DNA from: Legionella maceachernii
GTDB taxonomy: Bacteria > Pseudomonadota > Gammaproteobacteria > Legionellales > Legionellaceae
Assembly (NCBI RefSeq): GCF_900167045.1
Contig: NZ_FUXJ01000005.1
Location: 1 to 64,000, forward strand
Direction: 5' to 3'
Length of the DNA: 64,000 nucleotides
Below are positions 9,301 to 19,000 of this stretch, piece after piece. The notes under the pieces are model-generated. The model did not search any database. It had not been told where the DNA came from and saw only the letters and a list, made by a program, of their open reading frames with translations. The stretch's first letter is position 1, and the number at the start of each line of letters is the position of its first letter. Made by a program: the position numbers and the translations under genes.

Positions 9301-12045
9301 GATCTCTTTCTTCATAGGGTGGCAAGGTATGGGGTTGAACAAGCCGTAATGCAGCCGGCCTTTGGTATGGCAGAAGCTTGTACCTGTATGACCTATTTAA
9401 ACGATTATTCTTCGTCTACCAGTACCTTGTTTATTAAGAAAACCTCGCTCTCAGGTCATCTGGAGTTAAGTGAGGAAGGCGATGATGCCATTGGTTTCGT
9501 TAATTTAGGTACAGTAATGCCAGGCGTGGCTATTCGTATTACCGATGCTCAAAATAGGATTCTTCCTGAGTTGGTGATTGGTCGCTTTCAAATTCATGGT
9601 GCAGTGATTACGCCCGGATATTATGCGAATTCGGCAGCTAACCAAGAAGCTTTTCAAGAGGATGGATGGTTTGACAGTGGTGATTTGGGCTTTATTTACC
9701 AAGGTTGTTTATATTTAACCGGACGGCAAAAAGAAACAATTATCATTAACGGGACCAATTTTTATTGTTATGAAATTGAAGACCTGGTAAATACCCTTCC
9801 TGGTGTCAAACCTACTTTCACAGCAGCCTGTGGTGTACCAGACAGGGATTCAGGCTCTGAAACACTGGCCTTATTTTTTGTACCGGAGTCTTCCGATCCG
9901 GATGAACAACTACAAACTATTATCCAAATTAGGCAAAGCGTTTCAAAACACCTTGCGGTTTTTGCACGTCATATTATTCCTCTAACCCTTGACGACTTTA
10001 AAAAAACAACCAGTGGCAAAATCCAACGTCAGGAAATGAAAAATAATTTCCTGAAGGGGGGCTATCCGCAATCGATTCAGCTTGATAAACATTTCTTAAC
10101 CAAGGAGGTTATTCCTGATTGGTTTTATAAGCAAAAATGGCGATTGTCTAAGGATCTTATTAGAGAAAATCCTGAATCCAGAATTCATTTTATTTCTCTT
10201 AAAGACTTGCATCATGTCGAACGCACTGAGACAGCTCCTGAAAATGGCAGAGCGCTAATTCCGGCGATCTCTCAGTATGTTCGGGATGACGGTGACAGCT
10301 GGGGTTTTCTGGATATAAAGTCCGGGCCACATAACAAAACGTACATTGAAAATCAGGCGATTATCGTGGTTGACCTCACAAGAACTAGCCTTGCAATTGA
10401 GAGTATTTATGATGGACTTCTTAAACTCTATCAATCTCTATCTCCCTTAACGCTCAATGGTCTTTCCCTGCAACTTTATGTCTTTACCTATAAAAAGTTT
10501 CAAGTGGTGGAGGGTGATAGTGAGCAGAGTATGTATAGTGGCTTAGCAAGTTTATTAAAAACAATGAGCCTGGAAACTACTGCCTTGCATTGCCGTTTAA
10601 TTGATATAGACGATATTCCTGCTTTAGCTACCATCCTTAAACAGGAAGCCGGTGCCTTAACCCGAAGAAATCTCGTTGCCTATCGCAGTTCACAACGCTA
10701 TGCCCTAAGTTTATGCAAGATAATACCCCCATCAGACAATAATAATAAGATCCTGTTTAAAACCAAGGGGTTTTATTTAGTCATAGGGGGCTTGGGGGGG
10801 ATCGGCAAAGAACTATGTCAAGAGCTTAGTCAGCGCCATGCCGCCCATGTTCTTATCTTTGGAAGGAAAAGTGCCGAGATTGTTGCGACAGAATTGGACT
10901 GGCTACGCAATAATGGCGTCCAATGTGCATACCAGGCTGTCGATCTCAATGGTCTGACCCTGGAACTGCTTCGTCAACTCTGTGAGCATTATGAGAATTT
11001 ATGGGCGCAGCCTTTGCAAGGCATTATTCACCTCGCAGGATCTTTTCCACAGCGCTTGCTAAGCGAAGAATCAGCCTTGGACATTATGCAAGTGATCAAG
11101 GCAAAAATTGCCGGTCTTGCTGCAATTCATGCCTTTCTAAGTAGCAAAAAAGAGGCTGTGTTTATTGCCTTTTCTTCTGTGAATAGTTTCTTTGGTGGAG
11201 TGGGCTCAGCGGCTTATGCCATTGCCAATCAAATTTTTAACTCAACAATTCATAGCCTATTTAGTAAAGGCAACATTCACTACCGCATCCTATCTTGGTC
11301 AATGTGGCGAGATGCAGGAATGGGAAAAGACTATGAGTACAAAGAGCTAGCAAAAAATAAAGGCTTTCATTTGATTAGTAATCAACAGGGCTTGCTTGCC
11401 ATGACTATGGCTTTAGCTCATTGGGAACCGCATTTGTATATTGGGCTGGATTGCTCTAAACCCTATATTATGCAAATGATCGCTAGCCAACCGAGGAGGC
11501 TAAGCACTCTATGGGCTTATCGGAGCGAAGCCAGCGATGATTTAACGACTAGGCAATTGGCACTACAAGGTCAGAGCGGCCAACGCTTTGAAATACTGAT
11601 TAAACCCTCTGGTTACTATCCTCAGGCTATCCAGCATCAAATCCAGCTGCAACAACGAAAAGCAGTTCTGGATTCAGATTTAGACGATACCGTGCAGAGG
11701 ACTCCTCTTGAAATTATTGCGAAAACTAAAAAAATTTGGCAAGAGGTTTTAAACCACGAAGATATTAGCATTGATAGCAATTTTTTTGATTTAGGCGGTA
11801 GTTCTCTCGACATTATTCGTATCAAAGAACAGTTAATGCAGTCCTTTGCTGTCGACATCTCCATTGCGCAACTATTTAATAGCCCCACGATTGCTACCCT
11901 AGCTTCGATGATTGCCAGCCAACTGTCTGCAAGCGCGACAACTCTTAATCGCTCTATGCCCGGGAGGGAGCAGCGACGCAACCGTCGATCTAAACGTTTA
12001 TCTCAGAGTCAATTAGAAATGGAGAACCTTGCTGATGAATTCTAG
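6352..12045 (+). CDS. Hybrid NRPS/PKS protein: TubC dock - C - acyl/amino-acid ligase - KR - carrier
   Basis: The start at 6352 (ATGA overlap with the FAAL stop) gives 1897 residues. Residues 1-60 match the TubC N-terminal docking domain (ELLAKDIKIAVKG, ALTPELIAAL), fitting reception of the chain from the FAAL-ACP. The condensation domain at about 65-480 has HHIAVDH at 187-193, with His in place of the usual Gly after Asp. Residues 480-690 are a linker. The AMP ligase at about 690-1245 has QLTSGSTGKPK, NAGEQV, FGMAEA, SGDLGFIYQG and TTSGKIQR. A ketoreductase follows at about 1400-1700 with GGLGGIGKEL and SSVNSFFGGVGSAAYAIAN. The carrier Ser is 1818 (LGGSSLD). Ligase-KR-carrier order, as in bacillaene-type loading modules, suggests reduction of an alpha-keto acyl unit. 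The substrate is unknown. Confidence 0.88.
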   Translation: MKSLYQLYDELLAKDIKIAVKGSNLHLTGNKSALTPELIAALTAQKEPLVSWLTEKQDQDLGLPTTAGQRALWSLSRLHNNEIHNLVKTFRLNKELKQEQLSTSLLQLIQSHRVLRSVYRSDKDQELRQFRLPSVEFQITTIHSTLENLSTDLKAYVDVPFDLSKELPLRAAIFKAEDQRYFVLVVHHIAVDHSAYQILLEQLATLVSGESLSIEDNYERFIHEQSKYNSSPEKVADRLFWQESFQELTRRQDQPQEINSTDYHYFSFDEYELQPALKAFARDNGLTPYSLFLAVFNLLQFFSTGEPNVIVATPALNRNVLWSKKIIGFLANVIPIPTVIDEQQSLQSCCQQLAQTIVQGLSHQSLALSEMTKTKSALATQAMFVWHQDVSQAMQLFRQHIGEELFLLPSIRGIHEPILLIISPTAESYHFELYFNRSLFKKTEAEFWIQQFKLVYRQLIINAQQNVEQLFIAQLAAAEMLPPLARYEHADFYRQSLNRLMVTRTTPADLVRFCYELLHNHCVINDELYDTTIFERQFLKANNKIKSCKLISKKHKEGGWHNVMYFVADELLDTRSLPAEIQAIQVYQFPLLDNGDCAWHALEQEACLKEDDKQYILEKIRQATGFSDVKLLTREQMNASALLHLHEFSQQNDSVVANQHYLTLEQEAAGPQALVHGPELIIPSQAPITLTEAFCLTAKQFPEKGIYHYNRKGVYFQSYGSLYQRALHILSGLQARGLKPQNKIILQIPNLADHLAVFWAAILGGIIPVTVAIPPNYSKSNAVVEKLLHVWLLLEQPLLISGQANQVEVAQLTELYPGMDFKVETVEQLEYPTASELIYSAKPTDVVFYQLTSGSTGKPKCIQETHRGIIAHIHGSSQTNGYRKEDICLNWLPLDHVVPILTYHLKNVYLGCTQIEVLTELIIAEPLLWLDLIEKHAVTHSWSPNFGFKLLSEALKKEHGKTWQLASLKKLMNAGEQVTKLVCDLFLHRVARYGVEQAVMQPAFGMAEACTCMTYLNDYSSSTSTLFIKKTSLSGHLELSEEGDDAIGFVNLGTVMPGVAIRITDAQNRILPELVIGRFQIHGAVITPGYYANSAANQEAFQEDGWFDSGDLGFIYQGCLYLTGRQKETIIINGTNFYCYEIEDLVNTLPGVKPTFTAACGVPDRDSGSETLALFFVPESSDPDEQLQTIIQIRQSVSKHLAVFARHIIPLTLDDFKKTTSGKIQRQEMKNNFLKGGYPQSIQLDKHFLTKEVIPDWFYKQKWRLSKDLIRENPESRIHFISLKDLHHVERTETAPENGRALIPAISQYVRDDGDSWGFLDIKSGPHNKTYIENQAIIVVDLTRTSLAIESIYDGLLKLYQSLSPLTLNGLSLQLYVFTYKKFQVVEGDSEQSMYSGLASLLKTMSLETTALHCRLIDIDDIPALATILKQEAGALTRRNLVAYRSSQRYALSLCKIIPPSDNNNKILFKTKGFYLVIGGLGGIGKELCQELSQRHAAHVLIFGRKSAEIVATELDWLRNNGVQCAYQAVDLNGLTLELLRQLCEHYENLWAQPLQGIIHLAGSFPQRLLSEESALDIMQVIKAKIAGLAAIHAFLSSKKEAVFIAFSSVNSFFGGVGSAAYAIANQIFNSTIHSLFSKGNIHYRILSWSMWRDAGMGKDYEYKELAKNKGFHLISNQQGLLAMTMALAHWEPHLYIGLDCSKPYIMQMIASQPRRLSTLWAYRSEASDDLTTRQLALQGQSGQRFEILIKPSGYYPQAIQHQIQLQQRKAVLDSDLDDTVQRTPLEIIAKTKKIWQEVLNHEDISIDSNFFDLGGSSLDIIRIKEQLMQSFAVDISIAQLFNSPTIATLASMIASQLSASATTLNRSMPGREQRRNRRSKRLSQSQLEMENLADEF

Positions 12046-15000
12046 TGAAAATGATATCGCTGTTATTGGATATTCTTGCCGTGTTCCTGGAGCAAGCTCA
12101 GCAGAGGCTTTCTGGAGCATGCTTTGTAAAGCAGAGGACGCCTTGGTTGAAACAACCATCAAGGCTGACAATCAAATTTCGACGGTCATGGCCTTTTCTG
12201 GCGCGACTGAATTTGATGCTAATTTTTTTAACTATAGTCGTTTTGAAGCAGAGCTATTAGATCCGCAGCAGCGCATTTTTTTAGAGACCTGCTGGCATGC
12301 TCTGGAGATGGCTGGTTATGCCCCTGATTCGACGCCGGGTTTGTTTGGTATTTATGCTGGTTGTGCGTTTCCGACTTACTTGTTGGACAATATTCATAGC
12401 TATTCAGATAAGCTAAGCCATGCGCAAAAATTTCAACTGATGCTAGCGAATGATAAGGATTATCTCGCGACCAGAGTGGCCTATAAATTAAATTTATCAG
12501 GGCAGGCCGTGGGTGTGCAGACGGCTTGTTCTACCTCCTTAGTGGCCTTGCACCTGGCCTGTCAGGCTTTATTGAATGGCGAGTTGGATGGTGCCTTAGC
12601 CGGTGGGGTCTCGCTTATTTTTCCGCAAAATGAACCCTATACCTACCAGGAAGGGATGATTCTTTCGGAAGATGGACACTGCCGTCCCTTTGCCGCAGAT
12701 GCGAGTGGCACTGTAATTGGCGATGGTGTTGGGGTTGTGGTACTCAAACGCTATGAAGATGCTATCCGTGACAGAGACTCGATTTATGCCCTGATAAAGG
12801 GAACTGCAATTAATAATGATGGCCATCGTAAGGTCAGTTTTATTGCTCCCAATGTTGCAAGCCAGGCTGCTGTGATTTCTGAGGCCTTGGCGGTTGCACA
12901 GATTGAACCTGAAAGCATTAGTTATATTGAAGCCCATGGTACAGGCACCAAATTAGGTGATCCCATTGAAATAGCGGCCTTGAAACAGGTTTTTGCACAA
13001 AACAAGATAGCCAGCTGTGCCCTAGGCTCAGTCAAAGCGAATATTGGCCATCTTAATACGGCTTCTGGCATTATCGGAACGATTAAAACCATCATGGCCT
13101 TGCACAAGGCGCAGATTCCACCGCAAATCAATTGTGAAAGCTTAAATCCGGCCTGTGAAATTGAAAACAGCTTTTTATATATCAATAAGACAGTTAAATC
13201 TTGGGATTCAGTTGAGGTTCGCAGGGCAGGGGTCAGTTCTTTTGGTTTTGGGGGGACCAACGCTCATGCAATCCTGCAGCAAGCTACAGAGGCTGACAGC
13301 GCTATACCTACATGGACTAAGCCTTTTGGTTTAAAACTAAGTGCAAAATCTCTCAAGTCCTTAAAAGATATAAAGACCGCTTATCATCTTGCTCTAAGTG
13401 ACCTAGATGATAGGCAATTAGCAAATTTTTGTTTTACTGCCAATGCTGGCCGTAGCGATTTTCCTTATCGCTTATTTTTTTATGCTAAGGACAGAGCAAG
13501 CTTAATTGCTCAGCTCAGCCAACCCTTGGATCTGCCAGACCCTATAAAGGAGAGTAGTGAGCTTGAATTTTACTTTCCTCATAAAAGCCCATATGGTGAC
13601 AAAATAGCACATCAATGGGAGCAAGAAGCCCTCTATAAAAAATTGCGACAACATTATCTGCAGCTTTTGGGTGCTTTTCCTAATGAGATGCAAGTGGATT
13701 TTGTTAACCAGTTCGCTTTAGCGCAATACCTGAAACGAATAGGCATCTATCCTTCTATTGTTTCTGGGCATGGCCTGGGACTCTTAGTTGCTGCTTGCCT
13801 GGGTGGTTACTTGGATTTGGAACAGGCTATCGGCTTTTTGACATTGGAAAGCTCTGAGCTTCAACTTAAACAAGGGCAGCTGAAGATTAAAGGTTATGAT
13901 GATCTTGAGCAGCTGCAAAAGGCCTTATTAAATTTTGCCCGCTGGGAGCAAACATCAGTTTGTGGCGAGGAGGTTCTTCTTACAATGATTAGAGAGCAGC
14001 CTAGCGAACTTCGAACTCCTCAGGTCTGGGGCGACGGGAAGCAATTCTCCTTTAATGGCCAGGATAATCTTTTAATGTCTTTGATTGGTTTTTGTTATAC
14101 AGAGGGTGTGACAATAAACTGGGCTAATTATTATAAGGATGTTCCTCTTTTTCGTATCGCTATTCCTGGTTATGCCTTTGACAGACAGGACTATAACCTG
14201 GCGAAAGCCAAGCAGCAGCCTGACTATCTCTATGAAATTCAATGGCAACCCAGCCAGCTTAACCCTAAGCTCAGCTTAACAACTGATGGTCAGTTGTTTA
14301 TTGTGCTTGTCAGGCAAAGCGAATTGGATTTATGGACAGAAAGCTTAGCGGATCTGAATTGTATTTTCTTGGTTGATGCTCAGGATTTTGCTAATAACGA
14401 TTGGACATTATTGAATAGAATTTATGCTGAAAACCAAGATAAGGCAATTTTTATAATCCATGCTTTGTCTATTAATTCTGGGGAAATAGCCGATAAGGAA
14501 CAAGATATTATAGCGCAACAAAAGATGTCGTATGCTGTTTTACTGCATCTAGGGCAATTTTTATCGAAAAATAACCTTCAAGGAAAACTTTGGCTCCTAA
14601 GCGATGCGCTTTCTGATTTCAAGCCAATAAATCCTCTCCATGGTGAGCTTAGCGGTCTGGCTGCGGTGATGGCTACGGAAATTCCCAGACACTGGGGAGG
14701 CTGTATTCATAGTGAAACAGCAAGTTCCTCTGACTTATTGAAAATCGTTGCGCTGATTAGCCAGGCTAAAGAGCCATTGCATGTATCGCTGGATAGGCAA
14801 GGGATTAGGCAACAAAAACTGCTTGCTATCAAGGAAGAACGCTTAGTGCAATATAAGCCGCAACCCGGGGATATTTATGTTATTGCTGGCGGTTCTGGCG
14901 CTGTGGGTCAATTAGTCTTGCAGCAATTAGTCGATGCTGGGGCTGAGCACTTTATTGTGATTGGTCGCCATAAACCTGATTTTGAGTTGGTCCATTTCAA

Positions 15001-16048
15001 GGGCAAATTAGATTATATTCAATGCGATCTTGCTGATTTTGCTTCCTTATCCTTGGCTCTGAGACCTTGGGCACAGAATAGAGCGGTTAAGGGGATGATT
15101 CATGCTGCTGGTTTGGTCGATGATGCTTTATTGCTGAATCAAAGCCTGGAGAAATATAGTGCTCTGGCTCGCGCTAAGGTTCAGGGAAGTTGGAATCTGC
15201 ACCTACTTAGCTTACAGCTTGGTTGGCAACTTGATTTCTTTCTGATGTTTTCTTCACTTAGTGCCTTGTTTGGTCCCTTAGGACAGGCTAATTATGCCGC
15301 TGCGAATGCCTTTCAAAATCATCTCAGCGTTTATAGGCAGCGACAGAGACTTAAGTCAACCAGTATCTTATTGGGCAGCCTTGATAATTTAGGTATGGCC
15401 AAGTCGGAGGCGCTAAAAAATCAGGGGCTATTTGAGCGCATCAATATTCAGAAAATTTCGCCTACTTTCTTTAGGAAGGCTCTGGAAAATATCTATCAAT
15501 TAGATCCAGCGCAGGTTATTTTACAACCAATGGACTTAGATAACATCAAGACAGAGTTGTTAACTCCTTTACAACAACAGTTGATCTTAACGAAGCCAGT
15601 TGCGGCTGAGAAAGCAAATAGCAATGAATTCCGCGCGCATTTAGCACAACAGAGTCCGGCAACACAGTTAGATCTGATCATCGAGTTTCTGCAGCAACGC
15701 ATTGCGAACAAAATAAATTGCCCAGTCGAGCAATTGCCCTTAAATACCGGTTTTAATGAATTAGGCTTGGACTCTTTAATGGCTGTGGATATTAAAGAAG
15801 AGGTGGATAAGGAGCTAGCGATTAATTTGCCAGTCACTGCCTTTTTTAATGCGAGTACGGTGGTTAAGTTAAGTCAGGTTATTGTGGATTTATGCCAGAC
15901 GCAAAAAGACCTCCGTCGTCCTGAACGCAGTGAGTGGGTCCTCGGCATTCAGGAGATGTCTCACTACTCCGGACATGACGGGGATGTTAGGGCACTTAGT
16001 GAAGACGATTTAGCTGCACTGATCGCTGCAGAATTTGAACAATTATAA
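12035..16048 (+). CDS. Polyketide synthase module: KS - relic AT - KR - ACP
   Basis: This 1337-residue type I PKS extends the chain by one unit and reduces the beta-keto group. The start at 12035 follows GGAG at 12021-12024 and overlaps the previous stop by 11 bases. KS is at about 8-420, with catalytic Cys165 (TACSTS), His301 (EAHGTG) and His339 (NIGHL). The region at about 500-720 has the outline of an acyltransferase, but it is too short and its nucleophile motif reads GHGLG (578-582), Gly replacing Ser. KR is at about 940-1130 (GGSGAVG; SSLSALFGPLGQANYAAAN). ACP Ser is 1247 (LGLDSL). The C-terminus (LSEDDLAALIAAEFEQL) looks like a docking helix. An AT in trans is required. Confidence 0.9.
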   Translation: MNSSENDIAVIGYSCRVPGASSAEAFWSMLCKAEDALVETTIKADNQISTVMAFSGATEFDANFFNYSRFEAELLDPQQRIFLETCWHALEMAGYAPDSTPGLFGIYAGCAFPTYLLDNIHSYSDKLSHAQKFQLMLANDKDYLATRVAYKLNLSGQAVGVQTACSTSLVALHLACQALLNGELDGALAGGVSLIFPQNEPYTYQEGMILSEDGHCRPFAADASGTVIGDGVGVVVLKRYEDAIRDRDSIYALIKGTAINNDGHRKVSFIAPNVASQAAVISEALAVAQIEPESISYIEAHGTGTKLGDPIEIAALKQVFAQNKIASCALGSVKANIGHLNTASGIIGTIKTIMALHKAQIPPQINCESLNPACEIENSFLYINKTVKSWDSVEVRRAGVSSFGFGGTNAHAILQQATEADSAIPTWTKPFGLKLSAKSLKSLKDIKTAYHLALSDLDDRQLANFCFTANAGRSDFPYRLFFYAKDRASLIAQLSQPLDLPDPIKESSELEFYFPHKSPYGDKIAHQWEQEALYKKLRQHYLQLLGAFPNEMQVDFVNQFALAQYLKRIGIYPSIVSGHGLGLLVAACLGGYLDLEQAIGFLTLESSELQLKQGQLKIKGYDDLEQLQKALLNFARWEQTSVCGEEVLLTMIREQPSELRTPQVWGDGKQFSFNGQDNLLMSLIGFCYTEGVTINWANYYKDVPLFRIAIPGYAFDRQDYNLAKAKQQPDYLYEIQWQPSQLNPKLSLTTDGQLFIVLVRQSELDLWTESLADLNCIFLVDAQDFANNDWTLLNRIYAENQDKAIFIIHALSINSGEIADKEQDIIAQQKMSYAVLLHLGQFLSKNNLQGKLWLLSDALSDFKPINPLHGELSGLAAVMATEIPRHWGGCIHSETASSSDLLKIVALISQAKEPLHVSLDRQGIRQQKLLAIKEERLVQYKPQPGDIYVIAGGSGAVGQLVLQQLVDAGAEHFIVIGRHKPDFELVHFKGKLDYIQCDLADFASLSLALRPWAQNRAVKGMIHAAGLVDDALLLNQSLEKYSALARAKVQGSWNLHLLSLQLGWQLDFFLMFSSLSALFGPLGQANYAAANAFQNHLSVYRQRQRLKSTSILLGSLDNLGMAKSEALKNQGLFERINIQKISPTFFRKALENIYQLDPAQVILQPMDLDNIKTELLTPLQQQLILTKPVAAEKANSNEFRAHLAQQSPATQLDLIIEFLQQRIANKINCPVEQLPLNTGFNELGLDSLMAVDIKEEVDKELAINLPVTAFFNASTVVKLSQVIVDLCQTQKDLRRPERSEWVLGIQEMSHYSGHDGDVRALSEDDLAALIAAEFEQL
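14016..14039. repeat. Palindromic repeat copy 1 inside PKS gene (encodes PQVWG)
   Basis: CTCCTCAGGTCTGGGGCGACGGGAA matches 22 of 25 bases of the copy starting at 18329. It encodes TPQVWGDGK within the degenerate AT region of the PKS. The second copy has a near-perfect palindromic core, so this one looks like a decayed version. Confidence 0.6.
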
Positions 16049-16059
16049 ATGGCATTGTT

Positions 16060-19000
16060 ATGACTAATGAAGAATTAAGCCCCTTACAAAAATCCGCTTT
16101 GATTATTAAAAAATTAAAGTTAGAAGTTGAGTCTTTAAAAAAGCATCAAGACGATATTGCTATTGTTGGTATGGCTTGCCGTTTTCCTGGTAATGCCAAT
16201 ACGCCAGAACAGTTTTGGGAGCTTTTACAGAAAGGCCAAAGCACAGTCACTGAAATCCCTCAGGATCGTTTTGATATTTCGAGCTATTATGATGCCTCGC
16301 CTGCCTCCAAAGGCAAGATTAATACTAAATATGCTCATTTAATCACTAATCCCCTGGATTTTGACCCGGCGTTTTTTAATCTGTCCAACCGAGAAACAGA
16401 AAGCCTCGATCCACAACACCGTTTGTTATTGGAAGTAAGTTGGCAAGCCCTGGAAAATGCTGGTATTGATTTCAATCGTTTAAACGATAGCCAAACCGGT
16501 GTTTTCCTGGGAATTGGACAAATTGATTATTTGCAGCGCCAGCTGGATGAATTATCCGATGAGCAAATTGATACCTATGCAAACTCGGGTAACAGCTTTA
16601 GTTTTGCAGCAGGGCGTCTGGCTTATTATTTGGGCCTAAGAGGGCCTTGCATGGCAGTTGACACTGCTTGTTCTTCCTCTCTAACTGCTTTGCATCTTGC
16701 CTGTAATAGCTTAGCGCTTGGCGAATCCGATCAGGCGATAGTTGCTGGTGTTCAATTAATTTTATCGCCGAAAACCATGATTGGTTTATCGCGCCTGAGA
16801 GCGCTATCACCTAGTGGCTGTAGTAAAGCCTTTGCTGCCGATGCGGATGGATTTGGTCGTGGTGAAGGCTGTGGCGTTGTCATTTTGAAGCGTTTAGCTG
16901 ATGCCCTCACATCACAAGACAATATTTTAGCGGTCATTAAGGCAACTCATGTCAATCATAATGGTGAAAGCAGCGGTCTTACTGTGCCTAATGGCTATGC
17001 CCAACGCGATCTAATTAGTAAGGCCTTGGAAAAAGCGCAATTAAGACCTGAGATGATTGATTACATCGAAGCACATGGCACGGGAACTGAGTTGGGTGAT
17101 CCCATTGAGGTTGACGCTCTAGCTGGAATTTTTAAAAACAATAATAAGCAGTTAAAAATAGGTTCAGTTAAGGGTAATATCGGCCATTTGGAAGCGGCAG
17201 CGGGTATCGCCAGCCTAATCAAGGTTATTCTCTCTTTAAAATACGAATTACTGCCACAAAGCTTACATAGCCGGAGCTTAAATCCCCATATTGATTGGCA
17301 AAATGCCAACATAGCAGTAGTGCAAAATAATTTGCCCTGGCCTAAAACCAAGCAACAGCGCTATGCCGGGATAAGTTCTTTTGGCATGAGTGGTACCAAT
17401 GCTCATGCGATAATCACGGATTATCTACCAGAAAAGCCTGCTGTGAAAAAAACACGGGCCCTGCATTTATTTACCTTGTCGGCGAAAGATGAGTGGGCTC
17501 TCAAACAAAAGGCAGGAGCTCTGCACAGTTATTTAACTGATTTTCCTGAAATCGATTTAATGGATTTTTGTTTTACGAGCAATTGCGGGAGAGCGCAATT
17601 TGCTTATCGTGCTGCGACGACTTTCAGGGAGCGATCCACACTTCTTGACTTTCTACAATCAATCCATTCAGGAATGATCAAAGCGGTTAAGGCTGAGATT
17701 AAGCCCAAGGTATTTGATGCACAACAATTAAAGGAGCAGGGAATTGAGCTTAATGGAACAACACAACGCGGTTCCATAACCGAACCAATGGATACGGAGC
17801 AACAAGGTCAATTGTTAGTGGAATTGTTTTTAAGTGGTTACAGACTTGAACTTAATGCACTCTATCCCGATAGCCAGAAATGCCTTTTACCCACTTACCC
17901 CTTTCGACACAAACCTTATTGGTATAGCAACAGAGACGATGTAATGGAAGTAAATACTATGAATGATACAGACCTTGTCTTGGAACAATTGAAAATTAAT
18001 CTTGCTAAACTCTTGGGCGCTAAGCCACAGGAGTTAGATAGTAATAGTTCATTGCTGGAGCTTGGAGCAGATTCTATTGTTCTGGTTGAAGCAATTGAGA
18101 TGGTGGAAAAATTATTTCAGCTCAAATTATCAGTCCGACAGTTATTTGAAGAATTTAATACGTTGTCTGCCTTAGCAGCGTATATTGCCAAGCATCGTCC
18201 GGTTAAAAAAGAGGTAATAACAGCAGTAGAAACAACGGCTATCACACCCCCTAATCCTGCTGAGGAACTCAGCCCCTCTGAGGCAAATATTAGGAATGAA
18301 GATCGAACCTGCAGCCCCTCATCATCTTCTCCCCAGGTCTGGGGAGAGGGGAAAAATGAGCTGCCCCTGCAAAGCAGTGGTGCAGAGCAGATCATCAGCC
18401 AGCAATTAAGGGTTATGGAACAATTATTTACACAACAGCTGGCCGTGCTTAATAAACAGTCAAGTACAACTCCAGTAAACAGAGCGGCGCAAAGCACTGG
18501 AAAAGCGGTAAGGGGGAAACCTGCCCCAACTTCAACAAGGCCTTGGGCGGCGATTCAAACCCAACGTCGTGAGTTAAGCAAAGAGCAACAGTCGTTCTTG
18601 GAGCAGTTTATTGCGGATTACAACAAGAGAACTAAACAATCCAAAGCGCAGATGGAACAATCGCGGCAAGTGATTGCCGATTTTCGTAATTCAGTCGGTT
18701 TCCGTTTGGAAACTAAAGAGATTCTTTATCCAATTGTTTGCAAACAAGCAGCGGGTTCCCACATTTGGGATATCGATGGTAATGAGTATATTGACTATTG
18801 CCTAGGCTATGGGGTTCATTTCTTTGGCCACAGCCCGGCCTTTCTTGATAAGGCTTTGAAAGACAAAATTTCTGAAGGTTATGCGATTGGGCCGCAATCG
18901 CATCTCTCCTTGTTAGCAGGAAATTTAATAAAAAAAATGACAGGTATGACTCGGGTTGCCTTTTGCAATTCGGGTACCCATGCGGTTGATACGGCAATTC

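Noticed and set aside
18117..18497. A minus-strand frame of about 126 codons in the PKS/NRPS gene
   Set aside because: It is an antisense shadow. Its SPQTWGED string is just the reverse reading of the palindromic repeat.
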